64,000 nt of DNA, taken from NCBI GenBank assembly GCA_002914845.1, contig JXTC01000277.1, positions 334,197-398,196 on the forward strand, read 5' to 3'. The notes under the pieces are model-generated. The model saw nothing but the letters and a program-made list of their open reading frames with translations. It ran no database searches and was not told where the DNA came from. Position numbers and translations under genes: made by a program. Positions within the stretch are counted from its first letter, which is position 1. Every line of letters starts with the position of its first letter. Of this stretch, positions 11,483 to 24,477 are shown piece by piece. This DNA comes from Trema orientale (lineage: Eukaryota; Streptophyta; Magnoliopsida; Rosales; Cannabaceae).

Positions 11483-13618
11483 CACTGCGATTAGTTTATT
11501 TGGAGTTAAGGCGCCAAAAATTGCTCTTTTATTCTTTTTAGTTGGAGTGTTCGACTACGTGGGTAGGACGAGCCATGCACAAACGAGGTACGTAGAAATC
11601 TATATTCTCATTGATAACAGCGCAATGTTACAGGTATGAGTGAAAATCCAACGCCATAATGACATGTTAATTTATTATTAGGTGATTCTGATTAATAAAT
11701 CGGGTTCTACATAAAACTCACATGAAATGTAACTATAATTAGTCAATAACAGATCGACACATATAATGTTGGGTACCATACAATATTCATAGTATTATTC
11801 TTATTGACATGATCATTTAAGATACTATCGGTGGAAGTGTCGTTTTTTATATAAAAATGTCCTAAACAGAAGTCTCAATTCAATCACGATGAAAGAACAC
11901 ATTATCATATTATTTTTCTCGCTAGTTTCCAATGACTAGACTTGTGTTGCATATATGTATGTAGCATATACATATTGTTATATATATACATAGGTTTCGG
12001 AAATTCCAGCTTTAATTTTTCTTTGATCTTTTATCTTCTTCTTCTATTTTTTGTTTTCTTTAAAAAGTTGTTGACCTAGCTAATTATCACCTTTAGGTTG
12101 CAAGATAGGCAGCTACAACAATATTCAATGCGCTTTTTTTTTGGGGGGGTACGTTTTTTCTTTTAGTACATTCTCATTTTTCATTTTTTTTAAAAAAAGA
12201 ACTATTCATTTGCACATACTTAACAAAACAAAGAATGGACGCTGCAAGTTGTATTGTTCTCGGCTAAAGAAACATGTTACAAATAATTGTGCTCAGATGG
12301 TTCAGTGGTGGGTCCGAGTCGACTCCTAGACTCTCATAGTCTTTCTTAGTTTTGGGGACACCACAAGTGCTCAGCTCTGTTACAATACCCGGTAGCTTGC
12401 AAACAATTACCTAACTCTTGGCTTCGTATGCCTTTTTAATTGAGTAATTTATTTGAGCATTTAATTTGGTCAAAATTTGAAATTCAAGCAAAAAAAATAA
12501 AAAAAAGGTAAAAATTGATAGAGTTGCGGGAAGTGTAAAATAGAGAATTTATCTCAATTCTCTATTTAAAACGTATGGATATATTTTCTATTATTAACTA
12601 ATGATCAAGTTGTTAGGATTTGGTACTCGAATCCATAGAATTTTCACCATCGTGTTTGATACCACTTCTTAGGAATTGGATTCCATCCCAAAATTTAATC
12701 TATTGAATGGAGTAGGTCAAGTCCTTATAAACAGCTTGTATCCTTGGATTTGGTTTATAACTTATAGACAGTAATATTGAAAATTTGAGTTTTTGTTACA
12801 TATGTCTAATATTTATTTGGTAATATACTTACAATAATGGATTTAAATGGGTTGGGCTGAGCTAGACTTGTTCATAGAGATCCATTTTTTTTTGCTTGAT
12901 TTTAGTAAATGTCCATTTTTCTCTTTTTATAGTTAAATGACTAGGTACATGTATTTTTACACTTAGTACATATGCTTATATATTAGTTTTAGTTTATGTA
13001 TTGAGTATATAAATTTTTTATACTGAATACATAATAGTTTACACATGGTACATATACTCATATACCGCTCATAAAATGGCTCAAAATTTGATCATTTTGC
13101 TATAAGACCCTTATTCATATAAGAATGTATACATATGGACCATGTGTGGACATGGCATATCTATTAATTAGTTTGTGGGGCTTAGCCTATGTATAGATTT
13201 GCACATCCTAACCCGTTGTCCTATAGTATCTTGAGGAAATTAGGCTCACTAAAAGATCTTAGGGTTATGTTTTTAACTTTAGTAGAGCTTTTTTAATATT
13301 TTGTAGCAGTTTTTATTGTAAAGTTTTAAATTTATCTATAATTATTCCCAACTAGTTAAAGTTTTTCTATTCATGAATAGTTGAGTTTTTTTTTTTTGGT
13401 ACTAATCGGTTAAGGTTTATCAACTCACTGATTGGGTTTTCTCAACTTATTAGTTGAGTTTTAAAAACTAAGAGGGATATTTTGGTACAAAATTGCTACA
13501 TTTTAAAATGTATTTAGTTAGTTGATATATGAAAAATTTGAATCTAAATCTAAAAAATACTATTCATGAAAGAATCCCACAACATCTTACTCCAGGTTTT
13601 TAGGACCAAACATGCCCA

Positions 13619-13665
<47 letters not shown>

Positions 13666-14240
13666 CGTCATCATCGTCTAGAAAGATTATTTAGAAAAGT
13701 ATTTTAAAATTTTATAAAACTTTAATACTTGCTTAATATAGCTTTAAATATTCTAGAAAAACTTAGAAAAATCAGGGTAAAATCTACATGTCAAATAATG
13801 AAAAATTTGATATGTAGCAATTCGTGTTGTCGTGTTGAATTCGTGTTACGTTGAGGCCAACTATCAAACTTGAACAAGACATATTTATGTTCATGTTATT
13901 ATTTGTGAACCTATACACGACATGCTAAATAAACATGCAATCTATTACATGACACATTTAATAAGTTATATAAATAGGTCATATATAAGCTAACATGACA
14001 TGCTAAGTTATTCACCATTTAATAGATTAATTGAACAACTTTTTATATTCTAATATGTGTGTTGAGACTTAAGACTTCTAATTATGTTCTCGTGTATTGA
14101 AACTTGAAAATTTTATTTTGTTTGGAACTTTGAATTTGTATTATGTTTATTTGATTGAGTATGCTTGATTAGTTATATTAAAAATGTGACATGAATTGTC
14201 GCTTTTAGACTAAAATTCCTTAAATATATGTGTTTTGAGT
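11483..14240. other. Intergenic stretch without recognisable gene
   Basis: AT-rich DNA. A perfect (ATT)n microsatellite of about 47 bp lies at 13619-13665. The open frame at 12141-12329 is Phe/Lys-rich low complexity. No conserved protein domain or RNA gene was found. Confidence 0.5.
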
Positions 14241-15726
14241 TGTGACAATTTTTTATAATTAGTCACTAACCAAAAATATTAACTCACAATTAATGTGATA
14301 ATTATATAATATTGGGACAACTAAAAAAATGCGATGTGTCAAAACTACACTGGACAAGAAAATAGTTTGACATTCTACGATTAGTGTCAATTTCATATTG
14401 AAAGATTGTAAGATTCATGCCACATCATGATGAAGCCACATGTCACTATAATACTGGGCTATGTGTTAAGTCGCAATTGGACCTCATCACTAAGTATGAG
14501 ATGTCAAGCCTTAGGACATTTCTTTCCCCTTATGACATCTCATGACTGAGTTGTCCGCAAACTTAGCCACCAAGCTACCTTTAAAAGTCGATTCAACATT
14601 TTCATCTGGTATACCTATAAATATAGGATAAAATATTATTTGTAGAGCTACAATTTTCTTGAAAAAGAAGTAATAGTATACTACCTATTTTATGACTTTT
14701 ATTCTTTCTTTAATATTCGAAACTAAGCATATTTCTCTCAGCCTCTTACTCTCTTTAACTGAAACTATCATTCTTTAAACCTTAAACTTTTTGGTCAAAT
14801 CTTTTTCTTTCAATTCCTCTTAACCAAGTCATATTAATTATCAATTATCTTTCTTTGCAAATTCTTTTACCGTCTAAGACCTTACTCTATGTCATATATT
14901 ATATATAAATATCACCATCTCTTGTTATTTCTCGACTTTATTACTATATGATCATTGCATCATCTTTATATACCAACCCCTGACCATTTTTTTCCTTCAC
15001 ATCACATATATTGATATATGTGTGTGTGTATATATATATATATATATCATATTACATATAAATTTATATAATATCTAATTATTATTATATAGTTATTATT
15101 AGTAATTCATGCATATTTTTGGAATGCTGAGCTACTCACCCATTATTTCTCTTACTCTACATATTTTGCAGGGTGCTAACACAATTGCTAATACTTAAAT
15201 TCTGCACTTTAAATACTCACAGATCCGTGATTCTGAGTTATTTAGCAAACTAAGTTGTAGCGTAATACGATCCTTGTTTGCAACTGTTCATATTAAATTC
15301 AGTACTTTTACTTTCTTTTATCTTTAACAATATAGCTAGAATCACCTGTATCAAAGATCTAACTTTCTAATTAATTACTTTCAATATTGTTTATTTATAT
15401 TTCTGACTGAATGGCTGGAATCGCCTATGTCAGAAAAAAAAAATACTATCTTTCTGTTTATTTCTGATCATATGGCGGGTATCACATGCGTCAGAAATAC
15501 TAGCTATCTAACACGTGGTAATGGTCATTGAAACCACCCATACTTGTTTACTTGCAGGTGAGTTGTCAAAGATACAATAATTTTCTGATATATGGAATTG
15601 TATTGCTATAATTTTCCACATCATTTTCTTTATTTCTACCACTATCTTGCTTATCATTAATTAAGTATTCTTACGCTTTATTAATTTTTCTTCTAATCAA
15701 ATTACAAAAAAAAGCACCTTAGAACA
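14241..15726 (+). repeat. 5' LTR of the gypsy-type element
   Basis: It starts TGTGACAATT and ends GAACA. Within it, the passage 'gctgagctactcaccc...ttttgcag' (about 15126-15172) recurs in the 3' LTR. The segment around 15066 is the site that was used by the nested insertion in the other LTR. Confidence 0.85.
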
Positions 15727-15998
15727 TTAAAGGAGACTCTGCTTAGGAGTAGCCAAGTGAAACTAGATCTCTTCAGTATTTCCAAAATCTCATAACTTTG
15801 TCCGATCCTTGTTTGGAAAAAAAATCATTTCTAGACTCTACCAAATTTTCTCTTTGAAAAAAAAAAGTCATTGTCAAAATGACTGAGGAACAAAATTTAC
15901 CAAGCAATGAAGCATCAAGTTAGTAAGAAGAGAAACTTGCTCAGATAAAAAGCACATTAGAAAATTTGACAAAATCTTAAGAAGTGATGATGTAGAAA

Positions 15999-17190
15999 TT
16001 GGTTGAAATAGACAAGAAAGACAAACAGAGTACTGCTACTCCTGTCTCTTCTTGTCAAAACAATAATTCACTCGTATCAGACAATCAAAATCTTGTCATG
16101 CCAGCAATACAGGAAAACCCCGTTAATCTCACAACTCCAGTTGGAACGAGTAATGGAAATTCCCACAGTTTTATTACCAAAGAATAACTATAAGATGTAC
16201 TCAAAATAGAGGCAAAAAAATCTAGTAAAATTATGGCAATAGTGGATTTCCTGCCTCCTTATCCTTCACATATTTTATCCAAGCCATATCCAAAGGATTG
16301 CACTAATCCTCATTTTAAGAAATTTGATAGAAAAAAGCATAATACTAAGGAGCACGTCATTGGTTTCCTAGGTGAGCTCAGAATCTACGCCAGCCACCAT
16401 GAATTGAGGCTAAAGAAATTTTTAAAATCTCTCACAGACCGGGTATATTTATGTTTTGTCAATTTACCAGTAGGCAGTATCTCTATATGGGATAAATTGG
16501 CCACAACATTCTGCACCAAATTCTTTATAGCAGAGTGCAAGTTAGATCTATCTGATCTTTCCAGTATAACGAAAAAGAAAAATGAATCACTCATAATTTA
16601 CGTAAATAGATTCAAGGAAAATGCTATAGATGATAAAGAAATCATCTCAAAGAACGAACTGATTCAGATGTGTGTCAAAAGCATGCGAGCTGAATACAAA
16701 GTCCACATTCAGAATTATATCATCCTGAAATTTGCCTAACTAATGTTCAGAGTTAGCAACACCGAAGAAACAATAATGGAATTACACAAATATTCTGGAA
16801 GGTATGGTGCTGAAAGTTGGGACAAACTATCTTTTTCCAAGCGAAAAAGAGAGGTCACTTTGGTTGAAAAAACTCGTCAAGACAAAAGAAATCGACCAAC
16901 CCCTCCTGAGATACCTTTAATACAAAATCAAATTATTGCAATCGTACAAGTATAGATAGAAGATGGGGTATTACAGTCTCTACTAGTCCAAACTCTACCT
17001 ACACTAGAAGAAACAAGAAATCCTAAGTTCTGTTTGTTTCACAAGAAAGTAGGTCACACTACAACTGACCGTTATGTGGTGCGAAAAATTTACTATGAAA
17101 AAGCTCAAAGAGGCGAAATTCTATTAGGACAACAACAACAAAGAGCTGAGAATATCCCCTTTCCTAATCATAGAAGAGGTTAAATAAATA
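15999..17190 (+). pseudogene. Gag-like region of the gypsy-type element (broken)
   Basis: The best open stretch (16233-16739) has the retrotransposon gag look: a Pro-rich lead, then a basic helical part with SISIWDKLATTFCTKFF and IYVNRFKENA, as in the Retrotrans_gag family. Further on (about 17025-17110) a zinc-knuckle-like passage, CLFHKKVGHTTTDRY, is visible. It is a fossil with several breaks. No pol region follows. Confidence 0.7.
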
Positions 17191-17564
17191 TTGTACCACT
17201 ATTAAGGCAATTGGCAAAGACATAACCTTTGAACAACTTCAATCTAGAAATCGCCTTAGTAGTAAAGTCTCAAGTTCAGAAATTTTCAAACAAGACTAAT
17301 AATGAGGCAGTATAAGCCATCTTCAATAATACACTAGGTCCTAGGCCTCAGTAAGTTTTCAATGTCAATCGCTATAATTCTATAAACATCCCTTTTATTA
17401 TGGACTGTTAGTTGTAAAATATTTATTTTTCAATAAATGGTTGGTTTCAATCAATTTTGGTAAATTTTATGTCAATATAAAAATGTGTATATTTTTATAA
17501 TCAAGACAAAATACACATTTATATGCTATCAGATTGACTGTCTATATACAGACACAATAATGTC

Positions 17565-18060
17565 GATTATGCTCGCTCCTTAATGCAGCCATCCTCACAT
17601 GTTGTTTATACTCATCATTATTTCACGGTTATCCTCATATGTCGTTTGCGCTCGCTCTTAATATGTAGTGGCCACATTTACATGTCGTTTGCACTCGGTC
17701 TCTAAAGTGGCTATACTCATATGTTGTTTGTGCTTGCTCTCTTTAGTGGCCATAATCACAATTTAATTATACTTGTGGTGGCCATAGTCATACGTCGCTT
17801 GTGCTCACTTCCTACAGTGGCCACATTCACATATCGTTTATGCACACTTCTTATGCATGTCGCTTGTGCTAACTTCCTATAGTGGCCATATCCACGTATT
17901 GTCTATCACACGTCGTTTGTGCTTGCTTCCTACAGTGGACACATTTACGTGTCTTTTACACTCATTACACGTCGCTTAAGCTCCCTCTCTGAAGTGGCCA
18001 TATTCATGTGTCATGCGTCATTTGTGCTCGCTTTTAACAGTAGCCACATTCACTGTTATT
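17565..18060. repeat. Degenerate minisatellite inside the gypsy-type element
   Basis: About ten imperfect units of roughly 40-55 bp, built from CATGTCGTTTGTGCTCGCTT and CCTACAGTGGCCACATTCA. Spacing is irregular and units diverge. The array sits between the gag-like region and the 3' LTR, a position where some plant gypsy elements carry tandem repeats that later seed satellites. Confidence 0.8.
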
Positions 18061-18928
18061 CCTTTTTTATCGTAATATAATTTTGCTTATTCAACACTGG
18101 GCATGCGCCTATTTTAGTCCAAAAGAAATACCTCTTATACAATCTAAAAGTTTTGTTGTTTCTGTCCAAATATTGGAGACTAATATTATGTAAAAACTGA
18201 TATCAGTTTCTATTTATATTATTTTTATCCTTAATAATTATTTATATTTCTCCTATATATATGTGAGAGTTTATTCTTTATATTGGCTTAATATTTCAAT
18301 TTTGTCAGGAAAGGAAATTTTTTCCTCATAATTTATTTATATTAGATGTTCATAAAAATTTGGAAGCAGTAAATTTTCTTCTGAAGAGTCATTCTCAATA
18401 ACATCACAAGCCTCTACAAAGAAGCATTTTAGACAACCAAGCTGAATATAACGATTGAAGCTTCACAGAAAATACTCTCAATAATACTCAAGCTCGTCTC
18501 CAAAGTGTTGCTCACGTGCAACATACTCTTTTTTCTTTCTCGAGATTTTTCCTACTGGATTTTACTCTACTAAGGTTTTAATGAGGTATTGTTTGGATTG
18601 GGTCAATCCAATAGAAATATTTCGGCATAACTATCTGGATCTCAACTAGAGCTAGCAATCTCTTATCTTGAGCTTGCCCACAGTTCTTATCAGCCTTGAA
18701 TTGGAAGAATATTAGATTATTTTACAGGTGGGCGCCAGCCTAGTTGGGATGTACCTGTAAGGTAATGTGCTTCGTCTTTTCTCAGAGATTCATCCAAAAG
18801 AAGAAATTTTTTCTACATAAATGAGGTGCTTCCGAGACAAGTTCGAAGACCATATTGAGAAAACTCACATTAATAAGCTTTAGTGAATATTCACATTCAC
18901 TATAGCTCAGGAGACTTAATGTTTGGGG

Positions 18929-19749
18929 TGTGGCAATTTTTTATAATTAGTCACTAACTAAAAATATGAAGTCATAATTAATACGATAATTATACAATAT
19001 GGGGAGAATTAAGAAAATATGACGTGTCAAAACCATACAAGACAATAAAAAGCTTTAACAGTCCACGACAAGTGTCAATTTCTTATTAAAAGATTACAAG
19101 ATTCATGCCACATCATAATGAAGTCACTTGTCACTATAATACTGGGCCATGCGTCAAGCCGCAATTAGACCTCATCACTAAGTATGAGATGTCAAGCCTT
19201 AGGACAATTCTTTCCCCTTACAACACCTCATGACCGAGTTATCCTCAAACTTAGCCACCAAGTTGCCTTTAAAAGTTAGTTCAATATTTTCATCTAGGAT
19301 GCCTATGAATATAGGATGAAATATTATTTGTAAAGCTATAATTTTCCTGAAAAAGAAGTAATAGTAAACTGCCTGGTTTATGACTTTGATTCTCTCTCTA
19401 ATATTTGAAACCAAGCATATTTCTCTTAGCTTTCTACTCTCTTTAACCGAAACTATCATTCTTCAGACCTTAAACTTTTTGGTCAAATCTTTTTCCTTCA
19501 ATTCCTTTTAACCAAGCCATATTAATTATTAATTATCTTTCTTTAAAAATTCCTTTATAGTCTAAGACCTTAGTTTATATCATATACTATATATAAATAT
19601 TACCATATCTTGTTATTTCTCGGCTTTATTACCATATGATTGTATCATCTTTATATACCAACTCGTGACCTTTTTTTGTCTTCACATCACATATACCGAT
19701 ATATGTGTGTATATATATATATATCATATTACATATAACTCTACATAAT
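18929..19749 (+). repeat. 3' LTR of the gypsy-type element, first part
   Basis: It matches 14241 to about 15070 of the 5' LTR. It is interrupted at 19749 by the nested LTR element; the rest resumes at 24478. Confidence 0.85.
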
Positions 19750-20224
19750 TGTGATATCCTGAATTCTAAAACGATACCCAGTTCCTCACATAATTAAAGA
19801 GCTAATAATAACATGATTGCATAAGATTTTTCCTTATATATATATTAATGCATTTATGTGCGTAAAATTACAAGAATTTATTTTAGAATATTTGTTATTT
19901 TTACTAACTGATATCTACTAAGAAGCTTTGCAGTGGAATGCTCGATGTAGGCTCTTGGTACAAGTCTGACATGTATTAAGTCAATTATAAATGATTATTT
20001 GGCATTTTATTTAATTAAAAAAATCATAAGCATGATATAAATTAATTAATTTGGATGTGACATATAGTTTTAAGTCTTTTATGTTACTTTTAATTATGAC
20101 ATTAATATTTTAGCCAAGTTACTTATTGAATATATGTGATATTTCTAGTCACCTACTAGTTCCTAAAATTCCTGGTCTTCCTTATATATCAACTTCTTTA
20201 ATATATATATATATATATATATAT

Positions 20225-20455
20225 AAATCCAGTAAGTTTTTTTTTTTTAACCTATGTGTAGGTATTTTTTTTTTAGCCGTTGGATCATTATCTAATAGTG
20301 ATCTAACGGCTATAATGGAGTGCATGAAAAGACGTACATCATTAATGCTATTTCTCTCTCCTACTTTTTACAATAAAAAAATATACATAATAAATTTTCA
20401 TTGGCCAAAATGATACCTATGTGTAGGTAAAATATAAATTAATTTTTTTTCGATC
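20225..20455 (+). mobile_element. MITE-like element, TA-microsatellite family, copy 4
   Basis: It is preceded by about 24 bp of (AT)n and starts AAATCCAGTAAG. The core AGCCGTTGGATCATTATCTA, GTGATCTAACGGCTATAATG and GCATGAAAAGACGTACATCA match copies 2 and 3. The right end 'gatctagttgggt' is a degraded TIR. Being inside the nested LTR element, it inserted later than both outer elements. Confidence 0.82.
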
Positions 20456-20879
20456 TAGTTGGGTTTTACTAAAACTCTATAATATACTATAATTATATGT
20501 ACTAGAATATTCTTTAAAAAAAAATAATAATAACAATATCGGGGACCGACTTAGTCTAAGTCAGTAAATCTCTTTTAAGCATTATATCTTGTTGTTAGTT
20601 TTAATATTGGAAATCTGAAAACTCTTCATTGATTATCTGTACCCTTCTCTATTTCTTTTGTACGAGGTGTATAAGTGATGAAAGATGTTAGCATCCTTTT
20701 TGTTGTCTTAAAGTACTTTAAACACTTGAAAGGACTGAAGATAATTAATGGTATTAGTCATCATATATATTCCAAGAAATCTTTATACCTCATTAGTTTG
20801 TTTTATTTTGGAGTCTATACTTTGTATGATATTGGTAATGTGGGAGACAGTTTAGTCGTTGGAAATAAACGCCCAATAC

Positions 20880-22411
20880 CAAATTAACATTTATAATTAC
20901 CTCCTGTTAACTAACCTAACAAGTCTAGTAAAATCTAGAATTAACTAGTATAGCGGCAAGAAGGGTCGATCCACAAAGATTGGATTTTAGATTAGTTATT
21001 AAGTACCAAAATTATCATAACTTAATTTTATCTAAGCATCAAAACTAAATGAATTTAAAATAAAATAAATAAAAATAAAGATAAAAGAATTACGTAAATA
21101 AATATGAAAATTACTATGCACTAATGTACCAAGGACATGATTTTTCCTAATTACTCCTAAATTCGTCAAATTAAACAATTACTAGCCTAATTCCATTAAA
21201 TTCACTAATCAAGGGACCTAATCTAACCTCATTCTCTCTCTCGAGTGCCGAATGAGATAATATGCCTAAGTACCCAAGTTGACATCTCTATCTAATCCGG
21301 TTCTCCAAGCATTCATTAAGTTTTAGCCCTTAATAACTTCCTATTTGATTATCTAGGTGTTGATCTCCTCTCGGTCTCACAACAACCTAAACTATGTTTC
21401 TCAATTCCGGGTTATGAAATTAAACTCTCTCAAGTATCAAAATCACAACCTAAGTTCAACTAATTCATTGGCCACATAAATTAGAGGCAATAAGTAAGGA
21501 GAAACATAAATGAATTACTAATGGAATCTAAGCCAACAATTAACAAAATAAGCAAAATAAAGAATTAAAAAGGTACATCACATCCTAAGATAGAGAATCA
21601 ATCCAGACATAATAGAATCCATGGCTAATCTCATAAAGAATTTCAATATTCCCAAACGAATTATACAATATGCCCAATACAAAATTGAAATGAGATTAAG
21701 GTGTGAAAGAGGAAGAGAAAACTCTATTGTGGAGGTAGAACTTCAAGCCTTCAATTCTTCAAGTATCTCTCTCAAGCTTCCTCTCCAAATTTCAGCTCCA
21801 AAGCTCTCTCTCTCTAGGATTTTTAGCTCTCAAAGGGGTGCCTCTTCTTCCAACTCTCCACACCTTTGAAATGGAGGCTAAAGTGTGTATTTAAAGGGCA
21901 CTAAGATGACCTAAGAAAGGGAGAAATCTAACCATCCATTGATGTTAGACCAAGGGCCAAAAATGGCTCTTAAAGTTGGCAAAAAACGAGTGGACACGTA
22001 GCTAAAAAAATGGGGAAAACGCGGCTTTCACGCGTACTGAAATCGCAGTGGCACCACGGTGCCCGTTTCTGGCACGGCAGTGCCCTGCTGAGGCATCGCG
22101 GTGCCACTTTCTTGGCACCGCGGCGCCCTCGTTCTGGGGCTGAGGCACCACGGTGCCCATTTTAGGCACCGCGGCGCCTAGTTGCTGGTCCAGTTGAGTT
22201 TTTCAGCTCTTTTTGATACTCCGGGCCTCGTTTCGACTATTAATCGCTTCATAAACTTCCCCTTTTTGGTGCTAAATATACACTAAGCCTCAATTTCTTA
22301 TTTTCTATAATAAAAACACAAAATGACGTTAAAACAACATAAATGCTTGAGAACTTACAATTATTTGAACTTGAAGAATACTTGATTTGTGAGTAAAATA
22401 CACACTCATCA
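20880..22411 (-). mobile_element. Inverted LTR-like block inside the nested element
   Basis: Read on the minus strand it begins TGATGAGTGTGTATTTTACT at 22411 and runs about 1.5 kb to near 20880, passing a 'gtggatcgacccttcttgcc' motif near its end, as in LTRs of some plant gypsy lineages. The left boundary is uncertain. It contains a run of GC-rich palindromes (22050-22178). The open frame at 21621-21869 is Ser-rich and not credible as a host gene. Confidence 0.5.
22050..22178. repeat. Six GC-rich 14-bp palindromes in a row
   Basis: Near-palindromes of the form GGCACCGCGGTGCC begin at 22050, 22071, 22092, 22114, 22144 and 22165, so the period is about 21-22 bp with one 30-bp gap. The stretch is far GC-richer than its surroundings. 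It belongs to the inverted LTR-like block. Confidence 0.85.
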
Positions 22412-22692
22412 GATATATATGTGTTTATATATTTGAACTCTTAGAGGAATTATTGGATTACCCGTAATGAGAAAAATTGGATCAAATTATTTTGAATGAT
22501 TCCAAGCTTTGATTTAACTTTTTGTACTTCTATTATTTTACTTTTTAAGGATTTTACGTTATATTATGTTAAAAGAGAAGGTTAAGCTTATTAAACTTTT
22601 GGCAATTAAGTTTGAGTTTAATAGATTATATTTTTTATAGTTTGTGCGTGCAATTTTGTTGATATTTCGAAAAGAAGAAAAAGGCACAAATC

Positions 22693-22900
22693 AGGTTTAT
22701 ATGAATCTTATTTTAAGTGGAATATCACTTCAGTTTATTTAATGGTACTAGTTATATGGAAGGAAAGTTATGACAAGAATAGTGGATAAGTACTTATATG
22801 CAGTTAGGTTTATATAAATTTTCTTTTAAGTAGAACGTCACTTCAATTTATTTTATGGTACTAGTTATATGGAAGGAAAGTTATGATAAGAATAAGGGAG
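22693..22900. repeat. ~113-bp tandem duplication in the nested LTR element
   Basis: Units starting at 22693 and 22806 both read from 'aggtttatat.aat' through GGTACTAGTTATATGGAAGG to 'aaagttatga.aagaata'. It is internal to the nested element and has no coding content. Confidence 0.8.
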
Positions 22901-23177
22901 TAGCACTTGTATCAGACTTCCACCTTTCCTTATTATTAAAGACGTCATATATTCTTAGGTGAAGTTTATAGTAGTTCATTTTAATTGTCCTAGTTATAAG
23001 AGTTTGTTAAGTTCAGGGATACTAATGTTTATGAGTTAGTTTCTATATTCTACTTCATTTTCATGAAGATTACTCTTGAACAGATCTTATTAATTCCTTT
23101 AAAAAGTTATGGTTTTGAAAAAAAAATGAGAGTACCAGTTTTTGTTACATCACTTGCAAAATGATCAAAAAGAGTAT

Positions 23178-23537
23178 GGCCCCGTTTGTTTCGCCTATTT
23201 GAATGTGTGTATTTAAATGAAAATTGTGGAATGGGTTATAATTGGAATGGAAGACATTTGAATGGAAAAAATAGTGGAATGGGTTATAATTAGAATGGGA
23301 GTATTGGAATGGACCATTCAAAAACACCTCTTCCCCTCCATTCTCATCTAAGACACAAAAATCTATTCAAATAGTTGATGTGACTGATGAACCATTTGAA
23401 TGGAAAAACTAAATTGTTGAAACAAACACTCATTCCAAAAGACCATTTGAATGAAAAATTTAGAGTTGTTGAAACAAATACCCATTCAAATGGATTTTCC
23501 ATTCCAATGGAATGGAATGGGCGAACCAAACGGCCCC
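23178..23537. mobile_element. 360-bp TIR element (MITE-like)
   Basis: The left end GGCCCCGTTTGTTTCGCC and the right end GGCGAACCAAACGGCCCC are inverted repeats, both flanked by TAT. The interior is made of repeated 'ttgaatgg' and 'attccat' words in both orientations. The ends recall PIF/Harbinger- or hAT-type MITEs, but a 3-bp TAT duplication does not settle the class. No coding capacity. Confidence 0.75.
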
Positions 23538-24477
23538 TATGTCTTTGTCATCATTTTAGGAACACATCAACAATATCTAGAGCAAAGAGCATTTCACAGG
23601 AAAATCATATAAAGGCTTGGAATCGAAGTAAGTAACATCACACCTGTAATGTAAGAAATTCTTTGTTCTGTGAATTTGTGAAATTTGTAGATATAGAATC
23701 TGTAGATATACGTACATATGTATTTGTCATTCAGCTTTGCATGAAACATGAATACGTGATGTATTTATATTGTTTGACGAGTATTGATGAATAGGATGTG
23801 GTGGGCCAGCGCCCAAATATATGATATGGTTCTTTCGGAAACACTCTGGTCCTTTCGAGGACATTATGGTTCCTACAGGAACACTTTGACGGTGGTATGG
23901 AATGGACCTTTGCTGTACACAGAGGGGATTCTCTGGGGCTCGAGACCTCCATATAGCTCATGATACGTTATACATTCTCTGAGTGGCTCTGTATGCAATT
24001 CACAGTCTTGTCAGGCATTACAATATACACTGTGACCCCAACCATATGATTATCTTTTTCATATTATATGCACCTTACATCTGCATACGTTACTACTGAG
24101 TTTTAAACTCACCCATATTCTTACATTGCAGAGGGTATGGCCGATGCTTGAGATTTGGGGAAGAGCACCTACTTTCTGACCGCAGCTTGTATATATGAGC
24201 ATTTTGACGTTGTGGTTTTCCGACATATGATTTTGTACTTATTTTAAGTATGTGTGTATTATATATACTTAAATGAGAGGTCTACTTTGTGAATATGTAT
24301 AAATTATACTAAATATAAATATGAGTGGAGTTTTTCTTTCTCTTTCTAGAAAGTTTAAAAGGTTTTAAATTTTTCCTATTTTATCGGTTCTAAATCGAGT
24401 AGTGTCTCCAGATTTCACTAAATATTTATAAATATCCTTACGTACATGTATGTGAAATTGGGGGATATTACAGTAAT

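Larger units (their letters stand above)
19750..24472 (+). mobile_element. Nested LTR-type element, probably a solo LTR, inside the 3' LTR
   Basis: The boundaries are TGTGATATCC and GGGGATATTACA, with a 5-bp duplication of the target: ATAAT (19745-19749) and GTAAT (24473-24477), one mismatch. The other LTR copy has a single ATAAT at the same site. After removing three internal insertions (20225-20455, about 20880-22411, 23178-23537), roughly 2.6 kb remains, a plausible size for a long gypsy LTR. A 'ctgag...ctcaccc...ttgcag' passage at 24095-24130 supports an LTR. No gag or pol is visible, so a solo LTR is the simplest reading. Confidence 0.75.

Noticed and set aside
12285-12330. tRNA-like words ('gctcagatggttcagtgg', 'ggtccgagtcgactcc')
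   Set aside because: The A-box and B-box-like words are far too close together for a tRNA or a tRNA-derived SINE head, and no cloverleaf can be drawn.
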